This document shows, one piece after another, positions 1 through 8,059 of a stretch of DNA of 64,000 bases. Numbering within the stretch: position 1 is the first letter of the stretch; every line of letters begins with the position of its first letter. The stretch lies in contig NZ_LFMW01000009.1 in assembly GCF_001050345.1 (NCBI RefSeq), forward strand, positions 62,001 through 126,000, written 5' to 3'. The notes below the pieces were generated by a model that was given only the letters and a program-made list of their open reading frames with translations, was not told where the DNA came from and ran no database searches. This stretch comes from Pseudomonas fildesensis. Lineage in GTDB: Bacteria; Pseudomonadota; Gammaproteobacteria; Pseudomonadales; Pseudomonadaceae. Position numbers and translations under genes: made by a program.

Positions 1-163
1 AGGCAACGTCTACCCGCTGGCCGCTGACCAGGTAACCCTGTTGGGCGCACCGACTACCAAGGCCGTGACCGACACCGCTGCGTTCCTCAAGGAACAAGGC
101 AAGGTCGAAGCCGTGCTGCCGGACTACGCCCCTTTTGTCAGCGCCAAGTTCATCACTAACTGA
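1..163 (+). CDS. tauA: Taurine ABC transporter substrate-binding protein, C-terminal end
   Basis: The last 54 codons of a gene that begins before the window (reading frame from base 2, stop TGA at 161-163). The visible peptide ends in FVSAKFITN and has the helix-rich character of the C-terminus of TauA/SsuA-type periplasmic binding proteins. The identification rests mainly on context: tauB, tauC and tauD follow in the same direction with only 16 bases before tauB. It would deliver taurine to the TauBC importer under sulfur limitation. Confidence 0.8.
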   Translation, partial: GNVYPLAADQVTLLGAPTTKAVTDTAAFLKEQGKVEAVLPDYAPFVSAKFITN

Positions 164-179
164 TCAGGAGTTCATCGCG

Positions 180-959
180 ATGGCCTTGCTACAACTGGAG
201 CGCATCAGCGCACAGTACCCAGGCGCCACAGGACCGGTACTGGCGGATATTTCACTCGACCTTGGGCCCCAGCAATTGCTGGTGGCCCTCGGCCCGTCCG
301 GCAGTGGCAAGACTTCGCTGTTGAACCTGATCGCCGGTTTTGTCGAACCTTCTGCCGGGCGCATCACCCTCGATGGTGTGCTGGTCAAAGGCCCGAGCGC
401 CGAACGCGGCGTGGTGTTCCAGGATGATGCCCTGCTGCCCTGGCAGGACGTGCTGGCCAACGTCGGCTTCGGCCTGGAATTGGCCGGCATCCCCAAGGCG
501 CAACGCGAATTGCGCGCCCGGGAAATGCTCGCGCTGGTCGACCTGGCCGGTTTCGACAGCCGCCGTATCTGGCAGCTTTCCGGCGGCCAGAAACAGCGCG
601 TCGGCCTGGCCCGCGCCCTGGCAGCGGACCCGCGCGTGCTGCTGATGGATGAACCCTTCGGCGCCCTCGATGCCTTCACCCGCGAACAGATGCAGGAGCT
701 GCTGCTGCAAGTCTGGCGGCGCACGGCCAAGCCGGTGTTTCTGATTACCCATGACATCGAAGAAGCCGTCTTCCTCGCCACCGATTTGATCCTGCTGGCG
801 CCAAACCCGGGGCAGATCGTCGAACGCCTGAGCCTGGATTTCGGCCAGCGCTACGCGGCCGGCGAATCGGCGCGGGCGATCAAGTCCGACCCGCGCTTTA
901 TCGAAACCCGCGAACACGTGCTGGGCAAAGTGTTCTCGCAACGGCAGGTGTCCGCATGA
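180..959 (+). CDS. tauB: Taurine ABC transporter ATP-binding protein
   Basis: ATPase subunit (259 aa) of the taurine importer. Walker A is GPSGSGKTS, the ABC signature is [15 protein letters not shown], and Walker B LLMDEP is followed by the D-loop GALDA and a switch His in ITHD. I chose ATG at 180 because an upstream in-frame ATG at 135 lies inside tauA, whereas 180 has a CAGGAG ribosome-binding site at 165-170 and gives the usual family start. It overlaps tauC by 4 bases (ATGA), so the two are translationally coupled. The close relative SsuB cannot be excluded from sequence alone, but the tauD neighbour favours taurine. Confidence 0.92.
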   Translation: MALLQLERISAQYPGATGPVLADISLDLGPQQLLVALGPSGSGKTSLLNLIAGFVEPSAGRITLDGVLVKGPSAERGVVFQDDALLPWQDVLANVGFGLELAGIPKAQRELRAREMLALVDLAGFDSRRIWQLSGGQKQRVGLARALAADPRVLLMDEPFGALDAFTREQMQELLLQVWRRTAKPVFLITHDIEEAVFLATDLILLAPNPGQIVERLSLDFGQRYAAGESARAIKSDPRFIETREHVLGKVFSQRQVSA

Positions 960-1792
960 GCAGCTACGAACTTCCCGCCACGGCCGCCAAGCCGGTGGCG
1001 CACGCCGTTATCCCGCTGCAGCGCAGCCTGAGCACGCGCTGGATCAGCCTTTTGACCCTGTTTGCCTTGCTGGCGATTTGGTGGGCAGTGACCGCCACCG
1101 GTTTGATCGAACCGCTGTTCCTGCCACCGCCGTCTGCCGTACTGCAAAAGGGCTGGTTGCTGGCGACCTCGGGCTATATGGACGCAACCTTGTGGCAGCA
1201 CCTGGCCGCGAGCCTCGGACGTATCGGCCTGGGCCTGGGTTTTGCGGTGTTGACCGCCGTGCCGGTGGGAATCGCCATCGGCTCCAACCGCATCGCGCGC
1301 GGCATTCTCGACCCGCTGATCGAGTTCTATCGGCCGATTCCGCCCCTGGCGTATCTGCCGTTAATCGTGATCTGGTGCGGCATCGGTGAGCTGTCCAAGG
1401 TGTTGCTGATTTACCTGGCGATCTTCGCGCCGATTGCCATCGCCACCGCCACCGGCGTGCGCACCGTCGACCCGGCGAAGCTGCGCGCGGCGCAGTCGCT
1501 GGGCGCAACCCGGGCTCAATTGATTCGCCATGTGATTCTGCCGAGCGCCCTGCCCGACATCCTCACCGGCGTGCGCATTGGCCTGGGTGTGGGTTGGTCG
1601 ACGCTGGTGGCTGCCGAGCTGATTGCCGCCACCAGCGGCCTGGGCTTTATGGTGCAGTCGGCGGCGCAGTTCCTTGTCACGGATGTGGTGGTGCTGGGGA
1701 TCCTGGTGATCGCACTGATCGCCTTCGCCATGGAAATGGGCCTGCGTGCCCTGCAGCGCAAATTAGTGCCTTGGCATGGCCAGGCACACTGA
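956..1792 (+). CDS. tauC: Taurine ABC transporter permease
   Basis: Inner-membrane permease of 278 aa with about six hydrophobic segments after a roughly 30-residue cytoplasmic N-terminus. The EAA loop that contacts the ATPase is recognisable around residues 180-200 ([19 protein letters not shown]). This is the binding-protein-dependent transport (BPD_transp_1) family, TauC/SsuC branch. It overlaps tauB by four bases and is followed 11 bases later by tauD, giving one operon tauABCD. Such operons are normally switched on by CysB and related LysR regulators when sulfate and cysteine are scarce. Confidence 0.92.
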   Translation: MSSYELPATAAKPVAHAVIPLQRSLSTRWISLLTLFALLAIWWAVTATGLIEPLFLPPPSAVLQKGWLLATSGYMDATLWQHLAASLGRIGLGLGFAVLTAVPVGIAIGSNRIARGILDPLIEFYRPIPPLAYLPLIVIWCGIGELSKVLLIYLAIFAPIAIATATGVRTVDPAKLRAAQSLGATRAQLIRHVILPSALPDILTGVRIGLGVGWSTLVAAELIAATSGLGFMVQSAAQFLVTDVVVLGILVIALIAFAMEMGLRALQRKLVPWHGQAH

Positions 1793-1803
1793 GTGAGAAC
1801 CGC

Positions 1804-2640
1804 ATGAGCAGCCTGACCGTTACGCCTTTAAGCACTGCCCTGGGCGCCCAGATCAGTGGCGTCGATATCACCCAGCCGCTGAACCTTGAACAACGCGACG
1901 CCATTGAGCAGGCGCTGCTCACGCACTCGGTGCTGTTCTTCAGGGGCCAAGCCATCACCCCGCAGCAACAGGCGCGGTTTGCGGCGAACTTCGGCGACCT
2001 GCATATTCATCCGATCTACCCCAACGTGCCGGAACAGCCCGAAGTGCTGATCCTCGACACCGCCGTTACCGACGTGCGTGACAACGCCGTGTGGCACACC
2101 GACGTGACCTTCCTGCCCACCCCGGCCCTCGGCGCAGTGCTGAGCGCCAAGCTGCTGCCGGCGTTTGGCGGCGACACGCTGTGGGCCAGTGGCATCGCGG
2201 CGTATGAGGCCTTGTCGGAGCCCTTTAAGAGGCTGCTCAGCGGCCTGACCGCCACCCATGACTTCACCAAATCCTTCCCGCTGGAGCGCTTTGGCAACAC
2301 CGCCGAAGACCTCGCTCGCTGGGAAGAAACCCGCAAGAAAAACCCGCCGCTGTCGCACCCGGTGGTGCGTACGCATCCGGTGAGCGGGCGTAAATCGCTG
2401 TTTGTCAGCGACGGCTTCACCACCAAAATCAATGAGCTGGAACCGGCGGAAAGTGAGGCGGTTCTCAAGCTGTTGTTCGCCCACGCGACACGTCCGGAAT
2501 TCACCATTCGGTGGCGCTGGCAGGAAAATGACGTGGCGTTCTGGGACAACCGCGTGACCCAGCATTACGCCGTGGATGACTACCGCCCGCAGCGGCGAGT
2601 GATGCACCGCGCGACGATACTCGGCGACGTGCCGTTTTAA
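1804..2640 (+). CDS. tauD: Taurine dioxygenase
   Basis: Fe(II)/2-oxoglutarate-dependent dioxygenase (278 aa) that hydroxylates taurine so that it breaks down to sulfite and aminoacetaldehyde. The metal ligands are visible: H98 and D100 in VWHTDV, and H254 in TQHYAV, at nearly the same positions as in E. coli TauD (99/101/255). The 2-oxoglutarate-binding arginine region PQRRVMHR follows. The frame is open further upstream, but ATG 1804 gives the standard family length and starts 11 bases after the tauC stop. Sulfite would feed the cysteine pathway. Confidence 0.95.
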   Translation: MSSLTVTPLSTALGAQISGVDITQPLNLEQRDAIEQALLTHSVLFFRGQAITPQQQARFAANFGDLHIHPIYPNVPEQPEVLILDTAVTDVRDNAVWHTDVTFLPTPALGAVLSAKLLPAFGGDTLWASGIAAYEALSEPFKRLLSGLTATHDFTKSFPLERFGNTAEDLARWEETRKKNPPLSHPVVRTHPVSGRKSLFVSDGFTTKINELEPAESEAVLKLLFAHATRPEFTIRWRWQENDVAFWDNRVTQHYAVDDYRPQRRVMHRATILGDVPF

Positions 2641-2648
2641 CTCGGGGC

Positions 2649-2679
2649 GCCCCACTGTATGACAGCCATGCTGTGGGGC
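2649..2679 (+). terminator. Possible hairpin terminator after tauD
   Basis: GCCCCAC (2649-2655) and GTGGGGC (2673-2679) pair around a smaller inner ACAG/CTGT stem. The hairpin lies 9 bases after the tauD stop and is followed by a pyrimidine-rich CCTTTCCTCCTTTCC tract rather than a clean U-run. Rho-independent termination is therefore possible but not certain. Confidence 0.4.
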
Positions 2680-2804
2680 ACCTTTCCTCCTTTCCGGCAC
2701 ATTCCTGCCATCTTCTTTCTAGAAAAATTATCGATATCAGGATTTTTCCTATTGAATAATTTTGCCTAAGAAAACCCCTGTTACTCGATAGAACCTCGAT
2801 CTCT

Positions 2805-2832
2805 GGAACGCGAAGGGATGCTGGACCACTGA
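2805..2832 (+). promoter_or_regulatory. Hrp box (HrpL-dependent promoter) of the effector-like operon
   Basis: GGAACG at 2805-2810 and CCACTGA at 2826-2832 are separated by 15 bases. The published hrp box consensus is GGAACC-N15/16-CCACNNA, so only the sixth base differs. It lies 61 bases upstream of the first of three co-directional paralogues with effector-like features, in the AT-richer spacer after tauD. In plant-associated Pseudomonas the ECF sigma factor HrpL reads such promoters to express type III secretion genes and effectors. HrpL itself is not in this window. Confidence 0.75.
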
Positions 2833-2893
2833 CATCCTGCATCAACAGTGCGCAGCGCACTGACCTCTTCTCACAAATCCATAGAGCGCATAA

Positions 2894-3574
2894 ATGAACA
2901 TTCAATTTTTGCCGCCCGATCAGGCGGCGTATTTTTACTCCGCCAAAATCCCCAACAACCATGAATACCTTTCAAAAAAACACAGTAAAGAAAAGCCTGA
3001 CGACCCACTCGGTGGTTTATTTTTTTCTCCCTCTACGCGGCACTACTCAACCACCAATCCTCATAGTTCGCACATCGCCGGAATCAAACTGGCGATGCAG
3101 CACTTTGGTCAAAGCCCAGCGGATATTTTCAAGGAAGTCACGCCACTGAACGCGGGCTTCAACATCACCATGAGGGATGGATTCAAGCTTTTTATCAGCC
3201 ATAAGGAACTGCAACTTTCAAAAGAAGGCTGCCAGATGCTTGGGGATGGAGAGGTGTTGAAAGATGCGACTTTTCTTTATGCCGCCCTGGTTAAACGCAA
3301 GCAGTTGGAGAGCCGCAACCCTGCCGAAAACGCGAACTTTTCACTGGCCATGCGCAATACGAACGAAGGCGAGCACGCAAGCACAATACTGAAGTTGCTG
3401 GGGTTGAAAGAGCATATCAAAGCGGTCAGGTCTGATGAATTAGCGGCCCATGGAGGGATGGGAATAAGCGTTGCCTCCTCAAGAGAGTCGGTTTTTGTGG
3501 TGGGGGGTGCCGAGGACTTTCATGGCACGCCATCAAGGATTCGAAAGAAAAAGCTGGCCTACGTTCTTATCTGA
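2894..3574 (+). CDS. Effector-like paralogue 1, probable pseudo-peptidase
   Basis: 226-aa protein, first of three tandem paralogues behind the hrp box. The shared core runs from about residue 57: IKLAMQHFGQSPADIF, then GFNITMRDGFKL, then a helical stretch with AALVKRKQLE. Aligned with paralogue 3, whose motif is QGNC, the catalytic-type cysteine position is Ser58 and the histidine position is Glu, so peptidase activity is unlikely. The N-terminus is short and lacks the coiled-coil-prone segment of the other two. Secretion through a type III system is inferred from the promoter. Lower GC than tauD or the reductase suggests acquisition by transfer. No experimentally named family member is recognised. 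Confidence 0.6.
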   Translation: MNIQFLPPDQAAYFYSAKIPNNHEYLSKKHSKEKPDDPLGGLFFSPSTRHYSTTNPHSSHIAGIKLAMQHFGQSPADIFKEVTPLNAGFNITMRDGFKLFISHKELQLSKEGCQMLGDGEVLKDATFLYAALVKRKQLESRNPAENANFSLAMRNTNEGEHASTILKLLGLKEHIKAVRSDELAAHGGMGISVASSRESVFVVGGAEDFHGTPSRIRKKKLAYVLI

Positions 3575-3604
3575 CCAACCCTTCAACTTTCAGAGCATTC
3601 ACTC

Positions 3605-4516
3605 ATGACTTATTCAATACGCGACCGTTCGCCGATTTTTAATCCATCACTCGATTCTCAGGCGAATAATAGCGGTTATCCACATGCCGCCAACACTGCG
3701 CTCAAACAACCACACCGCCCGCCAATGGCGAGTCAGACAAACGTTGCCGTCCGTGATAACAACCCATGGGGTGAGATGCTTGCCCTGCTCAACAGCATCA
3801 CCCAACAAATCAAGATGCTCTTCCAGGCAGAACGAACGCCGCTTCCTGAAGTACCGACTGTTCCGAAGCCTGTGCCTGTCACACCCAAGCCAGACACGTC
3901 CGCGAATAAAACCGCAGAATGCCTGAATAACATAAAGACGGGTTTTAATAGCAGGGAACGGCAATTTGGTGAACCGTACGAAACCAGAACATACGCAGAC
4001 GCCATCAAACTCATGATGATGACGTTCGGACAACGCCCGACCGACTGCTTCGATAAGGTTTCACCCTCAGGTGACGGCTACGACATCACGATGAAAGATG
4101 GTTATGAGCTTCATGTCTCTGGCCATGAAATCAACCGTGCCGGCCAGGCCGTCAACTTCACAGGCACTGACCGCGAGATGATAAAAAACGCCAACTTCAT
4201 ATTTGCCGCCTTCACCAAACGCTATCAACAGTCCCATGAAGACCCGGTAATAAGGGCCGACTTTGAAACGGCCCTGGACACCGCCCTGACACACGGCCGC
4301 CAAATCAAACCGACCCTGGAAAACCTGGGCATGATTGCCCATATGCGCCATGTGCATGTCAGCGAGCTGGAGGAAGATGACACCATTGGTTATCTGTATG
4401 GCGCGGGTCTGGTTCTAGGCAGCCAATGGGGCGGCGGCGATGACCTCCCCTATCAAGGCCATGGTTATGTGCTCGACAACGCTTCGGCAAACTCAATCCG
4501 ACTGGGAAGAAGGTGA
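3605..4516 (+). CDS. Effector-like paralogue 2, probable pseudo-peptidase
   Basis: 303-aa paralogue, 30 bases after the first gene. Residues 1-50 are Ser/Asn/Pro-rich and polar, as in many type III secretion signals. Residues 55-79 could form an amphipathic helix (chaperone-binding type), followed by a Pro-rich linker (VPTVPKPVPVTPKP). The conserved core starts near residue 126 with AIKLMMMTFGQRPTDCF and GYDITMKDGYEL. The position of the catalytic-type Cys is Arg128, and the His position is a hydrophobic residue in a Gly-rich stretch, so this copy too looks catalytically dead. The function is unknown. The role as an exported effector is inferred from the hrp box and from the third copy. Confidence 0.6.
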   Translation: MTYSIRDRSPIFNPSLDSQANNSGYPHAANTALKQPHRPPMASQTNVAVRDNNPWGEMLALLNSITQQIKMLFQAERTPLPEVPTVPKPVPVTPKPDTSANKTAECLNNIKTGFNSRERQFGEPYETRTYADAIKLMMMTFGQRPTDCFDKVSPSGDGYDITMKDGYELHVSGHEINRAGQAVNFTGTDREMIKNANFIFAAFTKRYQQSHEDPVIRADFETALDTALTHGRQIKPTLENLGMIAHMRHVHVSELEEDDTIGYLYGAGLVLGSQWGGGDDLPYQGHGYVLDNASANSIRLGRR

Positions 4517-4519
4517 TTT

Positions 4520-5302
4520 ATGAGTTTGACCATTGCCCCCTACCACGCGGGAACATTCAGCGCTGGCCCCAAGCACTATCCCCACTCAAAGAGTCCCGAG
4601 ATAAATCCTGAACAACCTGCTGCGGCTAATGCCCATGCAACGTTAGTCCAGCAATTGGAAGCCCTGAACGAACTTATAAAAAAACTCGTTGAGCGAGCAA
4701 CTCCCACTGTCGCACCCTCTGAGAACGCTCAACGTTACCTATCCAGTGTTGCTCCTGGGGTTAAGCCCAGGGATATCTGGCGTGGGTTCTGGCAAGGCAA
4801 TCAAGGTAACTGCGTCACTGTCTCGGCCATCAAGGCGGCGATGGCGAAGTACGGCCACAACCCCCACGGCATCTACAAGCACATCAAACAAACCCAGGAC
4901 GGGTTCGACATCACGATGCGCGACAGCCGTAAGTTGCACGTGTCTTTCGATGAACTAACGCAGGCCGCTAACGGCAGTGACTTTGAAGGGGATGATTCCG
5001 AGGTCAAGAAAGACGCCATCTTCATGTACGCCGTGAGCGCCAAGCGCGCCCAACTTGAAAATAATCAAGGCACCGCAAAGCACAGCTTCCAACATGCAAT
5101 GGATTCATTGAATGACGGTGAGTTTCCAGGTGATGCACTCAAGCGATTGGGGTTGTATGCCCATCGTCGCTGGGCCAGCCCTGCGCAGTTGGAAAAAGGC
5201 GCGATAGGGACGGTAGCGGATGCCCAGCATTCGGTCGCGGTGATTGATGGCTATGCGGACGTTTATGGAAACAAGGTGAAATTATCGGAATCAGGCTACT
5301 AA
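4520..5302 (+). CDS. Effector-like paralogue 3 with Cys/His peptidase-type motif
   Basis: 260-aa protein, three bases after paralogue 2; its ribosome-binding site AGGTGA contains the previous stop codon. The N-terminal 35 residues are polar, and residues 39-61 (VQQLEALNELIKKL) are coiled-coil-prone. The core carries WQGNQGNCVTVSAIKAAM with Cys98, and AQHSVAVIDG with His237. This layout (Gln/Asn-Cys at a helix start, His on a late beta strand) resembles papain/calpain-fold cysteine peptidases. The first two copies have lost both residues. I recall similar uncharacterised proteins in other Pseudomonas genomes, but none with a proven activity. Possible roles are a protease or transglutaminase-like effector. 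Confidence 0.65.
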   Translation: MSLTIAPYHAGTFSAGPKHYPHSKSPEINPEQPAAANAHATLVQQLEALNELIKKLVERATPTVAPSENAQRYLSSVAPGVKPRDIWRGFWQGNQGNCVTVSAIKAAMAKYGHNPHGIYKHIKQTQDGFDITMRDSRKLHVSFDELTQAANGSDFEGDDSEVKKDAIFMYAVSAKRAQLENNQGTAKHSFQHAMDSLNDGEFPGDALKRLGLYAHRRWASPAQLEKGAIGTVADAQHSVAVIDGYADVYGNKVKLSESGY

Positions 5303-5342
5303 CGCGCACGACAGGTGCTGATCCTGGTTTGAGAATAAACCT

Positions 5343-5394
5343 GCCTGCAATGAAGGCGTGCCAGTCGACACCCCGGCACGCCTTCATTGCAGGC
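5343..5394. repeat. Perfect 20-bp inverted repeat between convergent genes
   Basis: Arms at 5343-5362 and 5375-5394 are exact reverse complements around a 12-base loop. It sits 40 bases after effector paralogue 3 and 11 bases from the 3' end of the opposing reductase gene. No T-run follows, so it could be a bidirectional transcription barrier or an RNA-stabilising hairpin rather than a classical terminator. Confidence 0.7.
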
Positions 5395-5405
5395 ACGCAC
5401 ACTGT

Positions 5406-6443
5406 TTACTCAGCTGTGGAAGGCTTCTCCCACAAGTTAATCCCGCCTTCCTGCGCAAACCGATCAATCTCCGCCAGCTCCTCTGCGCTGAAGCTCAAGT
5501 TCTTCAACGCGCCGACGTTTTCGATGATCTGCTCCGGCCGGCTTGCACCGATCAGCGCACTGGTCACCCGTGGGTCGCGCAGAGTCCAGGCCAGGGCCAG
5601 TTGCGCCAGGCTTTGGCCGCGACGCTTGGCGATTTCGTTCAGCGCACGGACATGGGCGATGTTGGCCTCGGACAGGTGCTTGGCCTGCAACGAACTGCCA
5701 CCCGGGCGGTTAACCCGTGCATCGGCCGGCACGCCATTGAGGTACTTGTCGGTCAGCAAACCCTGGGCCAGCGGCGTGAACGCGATTACCCCGGCACCGA
5801 GTTCCTCGGTGGTGTCCAGCAGGTCTTTTTCCACCCAGCGGTTCAGCAGGTTGTAGGCTGGTTGGTGGATCAGCAGCGGCACTTTCCACTCTTTGAGCAG
5901 CGCAGCGATTTCGCGGGTTTTCACGCCGGAATAGGACGAGATACCGATGTACAACGCCTTGCCCTGTTGCACGGCGGTGGCGAGGGCGCTGGCAGTTTCT
6001 TCCAGCGGCGTGTCAGCGTCGAAGCGGTGGGAGTAGAAGATATCCACGTAGTCGACACCCAGGCGTTGCAGGCTCTGATCGAGGCTCGCCAGCACGTATT
6101 TGCGCGAACCGCCGCCCTGGCCGTAGGGGCCGGGCCACATGTCCCAGCCGGCCTTGCTGGAGATGATCAGCTCGTCGCGGTAGTGCTTGAAGTCTTCGCG
6201 CAGCAACCGGCCGAAGTTGATCTCGGCGCTGCCATAGGGCGGGCCGTAGTTGTTGGCCAGGTCGAAGTGGTTGATACCCAGGTCGAACGCCGTGCGCAGC
6301 AGGGCGCGCTGGGTGTCGATCGGGGTGCTGTCGCCAAAGTTGTGCCACAACCCCAGGGACAGTGCCGGCAGCACCAATCCACTGCGGCCTACGCGGCGAT
6401 AAGGAATAGATTCATAGCGGTTTTCGGCAGCAATGTACGTCAT
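5406..6443 (-). CDS. yghZ: Aldo-keto reductase, YghZ type (L-glyceraldehyde 3-phosphate reductase)
   Basis: 345-aa AKR14-type reductase using NADPH to reduce small aldehydes such as L-glyceraldehyde 3-phosphate and methylglyoxal. It has the start YRRVGRSGLVLPALSLGLWHNFGD, the catalytic Asp/Tyr segment GINHFDLANNYGPP, the conserved Lys in ISSKAGWDM, and the C-terminal cofactor-binding segment TSALIGASRPEQI. The length matches E. coli YghZ (346 aa). It is monocistronic: a strong hairpin separates it from the oprD-type gene upstream on the same strand. Confidence 0.88.
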   Translation of the reverse strand: MTYIAAENRYESIPYRRVGRSGLVLPALSLGLWHNFGDSTPIDTQRALLRTAFDLGINHFDLANNYGPPYGSAEINFGRLLREDFKHYRDELIISSKAGWDMWPGPYGQGGGSRKYVLASLDQSLQRLGVDYVDIFYSHRFDADTPLEETASALATAVQQGKALYIGISSYSGVKTREIAALLKEWKVPLLIHQPAYNLLNRWVEKDLLDTTEELGAGVIAFTPLAQGLLTDKYLNGVPADARVNRPGGSSLQAKHLSEANIAHVRALNEIAKRRGQSLAQLALAWTLRDPRVTSALIGASRPEQIIENVGALKNLSFSAEELAEIDRFAQEGGINLWEKPSTAE

Positions 6444-6464
6444 CGAATCCTCTCTGGGCTTTGG

Positions 6465-6508
6465 GGTTAAAAGGCCTGGGAATAAGCATATTCCCAGGCC
6501 TTTTAACC
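6465..6508 (-). terminator. Terminator hairpin downstream of the OprD gene
   Basis: A perfect 19-bp inverted repeat (6465-6483 with 6490-6508, loop AAGCAT) has an AAAAGGCC/GGCCTTTT core. It lies 43 bases past the OprD-family stop on the minus strand and just before the reductase start, so it should end oprD transcription. Confidence 0.75.
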
Positions 6509-6551
6509 CGCTGAATCGCTTAAGTGAGCGCTTCCCTTTTACAGCAATTCG

Positions 6552-7901
6552 CTACCAGAGTGGAACAACGTAGCTGACATAGAAGCGGTTTTCATCTTGC
6601 ACGGTGGCACCGGTAATGTCCGGGCTGGCGTGGGCGTTTTTCCAGGTGACGCCGAGGCCCTTGAGGGTGCCGGTGGGGACTTGATAGGCCACGGCAACGT
6701 TGCGCTCCCATTCGCTGGTGGTGCCCTGCGCAGTGCGGATGTCATCACCGTGGGCGTAGGCCGCCGAGAACGTCAGGCCGTTGAGGCCGAGTTTGCCCAA
6801 GTCATATTTGTACTGCGCCAGCCACGTGCGCTCGCCGGCGTGCTGGAATTTGTTCAACTGCATATTGGTCAGCGCCGGGGTGTCGGCACCCGAGCCAGGG
6901 CCCTGCCGGTTGTCGCCGCTGTTGAGGCCGGAATCCAGGTACGGGAAGTCGCTGTCGCCGCTGTTTTTCTGGATACCCAGGCCGACGGTATGGCCGTCCA
7001 GGCTGTAGCTTTCCAGCAGGCTGACGGTGGACTGGTTGATGCGCCCTTTGTTCACGCCATCGCCGTAGAGGCCCGCCGCCGCAAAGTCCTTGTCGCCATC
7101 GGCGTTGCCGCCCACACCCAGGCTGCGAAACACGCGCACGTCAGTGTCGATCGCACCCACCGACAAGGCATCGTGGCGCTTGGCACCAAGGAAGAACTGC
7201 TGGTAGTAATCCTCAAGGTTGGAGTACCACAGGCTGACGGTGGTGTTCTGTATGCCGCTGTAATCTGCACCGCCGAACAGGAAGCGGTCACTCTCTTTGG
7301 TGCCACCGGCGGTGATCATGCCCTGGTCGCCGGTTTCGTTGCGGATCTTGGTCTTGAAGATATCGCCGCCAGTGAAGGTGAAGTCACTGAGGTCCTTGGA
7401 CACCAGTTGCACACCGGTGTTGGTCTGCTGGTACAGACGCCCGTCGGTGTTGGCCAGCACCGGGTTGTTGCCGTACAGCGTACCGACGCGCAGCTCATCC
7501 TTGGCAAAGCGCATCTTGAACGTGGGGCTGAGCACGCCGAACTGGTCGGCGGATTTGCCGTTGTCCAGCGGGAACATGCTGCCGGGGTAACGGCCCTGGT
7601 GATCCTTGTCATTCAGATCGCCACCGGAATCCAGTTTCAAACCGTAAAACGCTTGCAGGTCCAGGCCAAACCCCACCGGCCCCTCGGTGTAGCCCGACTT
7701 GAAGTTGAACTCGAACCCCTGGCCCCAATCACGAATGCTATGGGCCTTGGCATTGCTGCCGACCACGTCACGTCCCTGCTGGTTGAGATAGCGGTTGAGC
7801 AGGGTCACGTCGGCGTGGCTGTCATCGATAAAATCGGCATGGGCGGACAGCATAAAGCTCGCCATGGCGGCTCCCACCACAGGGCTTAAAAACGTCTTCA
7901 T
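6552..7901 (-). CDS. OprD-family outer membrane porin
   Basis: 449-aa outer-membrane channel. It has a signal peptide (MKTFLSPVVGAAMASFMLSAHA) and the OprD-type mature start DFIDDSHADVTLLNRYLNQQG, followed by alternating amphipathic strands and a C-terminal aromatic (PLW-end) needed for BAM recognition. Family members (OprD, OpdB-OpdT) import amino acids or small carboxylates; I cannot assign the substrate. It lies between a reductase gene and betT, all on the minus strand, but hairpins on both sides suggest its own transcript. Confidence 0.85.
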   Translation of the reverse strand: MKTFLSPVVGAAMASFMLSAHADFIDDSHADVTLLNRYLNQQGRDVVGSNAKAHSIRDWGQGFEFNFKSGYTEGPVGFGLDLQAFYGLKLDSGGDLNDKDHQGRYPGSMFPLDNGKSADQFGVLSPTFKMRFAKDELRVGTLYGNNPVLANTDGRLYQQTNTGVQLVSKDLSDFTFTGGDIFKTKIRNETGDQGMITAGGTKESDRFLFGGADYSGIQNTTVSLWYSNLEDYYQQFFLGAKRHDALSVGAIDTDVRVFRSLGVGGNADGDKDFAAAGLYGDGVNKGRINQSTVSLLESYSLDGHTVGLGIQKNSGDSDFPYLDSGLNSGDNRQGPGSGADTPALTNMQLNKFQHAGERTWLAQYKYDLGKLGLNGLTFSAAYAHGDDIRTAQGTTSEWERNVAVAYQVPTGTLKGLGVTWKNAHASPDITGATVQDENRFYVSYVVPLW

Positions 7902-8021
7902 GGGTACCGGTCTCCGTCACTGTTCTGAAATGAAAGCGTCAAACGCTTCACACAATTACGCAGTGACCAGATGACAGTTACGCGTCAAAACAGCGCGTTG
8001 ACGGATGAAATTAAATTTAAG

Positions 8022-8044
8022 AAAGCCCCGTAGAACGGGGCTTT
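8022..8044 (-). terminator. Rho-independent terminator of betT
   Basis: AAAGCCCCG and CGGGGCTTT pair around the loop TAGAA. Read on the minus strand, the stem is followed by TTCTTAAATTTAATTT. It lies 16 bases after the betT stop. Confidence 0.85.
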
Positions 8045-8059
8045 GCGGGGAGTTTAGGG

